A stretch of 64,000 bases of DNA from Isochrysis galbana. Taxonomy: Eukaryota; Haptophyta; Isochrysidales; Isochrysidaceae. Every line of letters begins with the position of its first letter. Position 1 is the stretch's first letter. The notes under the pieces were generated by a model. That model had not been told where the DNA came from and searched no databases. It worked only from the letters and a program-made list of their open reading frames with translations. This document shows, in pieces, positions 62,801 to 64,000 of the stretch. The stretch covers positions 826,831 through 890,830 of the forward strand of contig CM030936.1 in the NCBI GenBank assembly GCA_018136815.1. The letters run 5' to 3'. The translations under genes were made by a program, and so were the position numbers.

Positions 62801-64000
62801 AAGGGCGCGAATAGCCTGGCTTCTATCGGCCTCATTTGTCGCATAGGCAGCAACGTTGAGCTGCGGCAAGTGAGGTTGCAGTAGCTCGCTCTCCGCCAGA
62901 CGAGCTTCGATCCTCTGTAGCTCCAGGAAATGATCGTGCGCTGCGCGCCACGGCGAAAAGGGGGTGGCTGTAGAGCTTGTCTCTACGTCAGACGAGTAGG
63001 CCAAGTTGGTCTTGCTGGGTTGAAGCTGCGCCTCTGCGTCCAAGAGCGCGGTGCATCGACTCACGACCGCAGCTAGCTTATTGGAGGGTGCCAAGCTAGT
63101 GCGACGAATGGATGCGGCCGGCTCATGTGCGGCAGCGGCAAGGGCCACGGCGTATGCACGCTGACCGAGCCTGCAAACGCGCCGCAGCGCCGCTGGAGCG
63201 GCAGCCGCTCCCGCTGCACTCACGGACGCGCTGAGTTGTGTGTGCAGCCTTGATATCTTTTCAGCAGACGGCCTATCACACGACAGAGCAAGGGCCAGCG
63301 CCGGGTCGCGTGATGCGGACACGGCAGGCGCCGTCTTCCCCCCTTGCGCGGTACCAGGTGCGGCAGCGGCAGCGCGTCGCCACCGCTCCATGGTGAGACT
63401 GAATGTATCGGCGGGGCAATGCGCAAGCACATGAGCTAGCAAAGCTGGGCGTGCCTCGACCAGGTCTATTGCTAATTGAGCTCGCTGGATTTGCATTTGA
63501 TCACCCTGCCCGTTGGCGGCACGCGTGCCCTCGCTGGCGTTGATGTCGACGTCGCAGAGCTGTTCGCACACTGTCCACGCTGGGCCAAAGCCTCGCGAGA
63601 CGAGGCCCGCCGCAAGACGGAGAGCGGTGATCGTGTCGGCGCGTGAAAGCGCATGCGCAGCAACGTTGGTGTGGAGTGCGTCCACTTCGGCCGCTTGCGG
63701 CCCGTTGCCGGACGCCACAGCGAGGGCCGCAGCGAGCGACTCAAGTTGTGGAAGGGCTGCCACAGGGTCAGCGACACTTGATGCGAGCGATAGCAGTAGT
63801 TCACGCCCCTCGGTGGCTAAATTGTACCTGCGCAACTGGAGCGGCACAAGAGGGGAGCCGAGAGCCGCAGCAAGCTGAGCGGCATCCACGAGTGCGAGCT
63901 CACGCGCTGCATCTGCTGAGAGCGGCGACGGGAGTACGCGGATGCAGCGCGAGGCCGCTTCGAGGGCGCTATCGGAGCCGTCGCTGGCGCCATCAAAATA
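59893..64000 (-). CDS. NBAS: NBAS/Sec39 family protein (ER-Golgi tether), 5' end outside window
   Basis: Open to the window edge; corresponds to roughly the C-terminal half of NBAS, the Sec39-type subunit of the Dsl1/NRZ tether for Golgi-to-ER vesicles. Exon part 1: 64000 to about 62183; part 2: about 62235 to 59893, in a different phase. Seen: DAAQLAAALGSPLVPLQLRR (parallel to FGVKILPLQVRL); ADTITALRLAAGLVSRGFGP, AWTVCEQL (parallel to HCQELMATGYPKSWDVCSQL); LLAHVLAHCPADT (parallel to LMAFALTHCPPSS); and at the C terminus LALLLLRSGMLDSIACSTYW, TQIEPHLATCL (parallel to LLSLLLDAKLLVKCVSTPFYPRIVDHLLASL). The protein is otherwise Ala-rich helices. The phase change at 62183-62235 needs an intron or a base error. 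The donor CC/GTAATC and the acceptor TTATAG/G do not match in phase, so the join is unresolved. Confidence 0.85.

Overview
This window is nuclear DNA from a GC-rich unicellular alga, most likely a haptophyte (Chrysochromulina, Prymnesium or Emiliania type); another alga with a secondary plastid is possible. Three kinds of evidence point there. Several genes have spliceosomal GT-AG introns. Two genes encode axonemal proteins (DRC10/IQCD and LRRC46), so the cell builds motile flagella. Two proteins (a PAP/fibrillin and a small membrane protein) start with a secretory signal followed by a transit-like stretch, as expected when a plastid is reached through the ER. There are no operons or bacterial-type genes. 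One 100-N scaffold gap lies at 3870-3969, inside an intron.

Layout. 1-2.3 kb: repeats. 2.3-5.0 kb: a six-exon Gfo/Idh/MocA (inositol-dehydrogenase-like) gene behind a long GA tract. 6.5-9.4 kb: a 16-bp minisatellite and an LTR-retrotransposon gag-protease remnant. 10.3-19.1 kb: gene-dense, with DRC10 (-), PAP/fibrillin (-), a methyltransferase fused to an FDX-ACB domain (+) and the six-exon cytosolic PheRS beta (+). 19.8-23.2 kb: LINE heads around a TupA-like ATP-grasp gene. 23.6-26.0 kb: a SAM plus cyclin-Y-like gene (-). 27-30 kb: a Harbinger-like transposase stub, a GA tract and a coiled-coil gene. 30.2-33.3 kb: two DNA transposons with clear target-site duplications (TSDs). 34.3-43.6 kb: a fatty-acid hydroxylase/sterol desaturase, LRRC46, a plastid-type membrane protein, a broken divergent histone H4 and an SRA-domain protein. 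44-46.4 kb: a LINE 3' end followed by a hAT-type MITE. 46.7-53.4 kb: a BRF2-like Pol III factor, a transposon-like ORF, an integrase scrap and an RsmB/NSUN RNA methyltransferase. 53.6-59.6 kb: a retroposon graveyard with a MULE-like element nested in LINE ORF2. 59.9-64.0 kb: most of an NBAS/Sec39 gene whose 5' end is outside the window.

The host genes are unrelated housekeeping genes: translation (PheRS beta, RNA methyltransferases), transcription (BRF2-like), chromatin (SRA, H4-like), cilia, lipid metabolism and ER-Golgi trafficking. The strongest new signals are in the mobile fraction. Four TIR insertions have clear TSDs: two hAT-type with one shared TIR, and two with 10-bp TSDs. One LINE family keeps its 5' ends, which start with a short hairpin a few bases before the first ATG, while losing its interior. 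Other points of note are the methyltransferase-FDX-ACB fusion next to PheRS beta, the repeat-tailed H4-like pseudogene, and polypurine/polypyrimidine tracts just upstream of many start codons.
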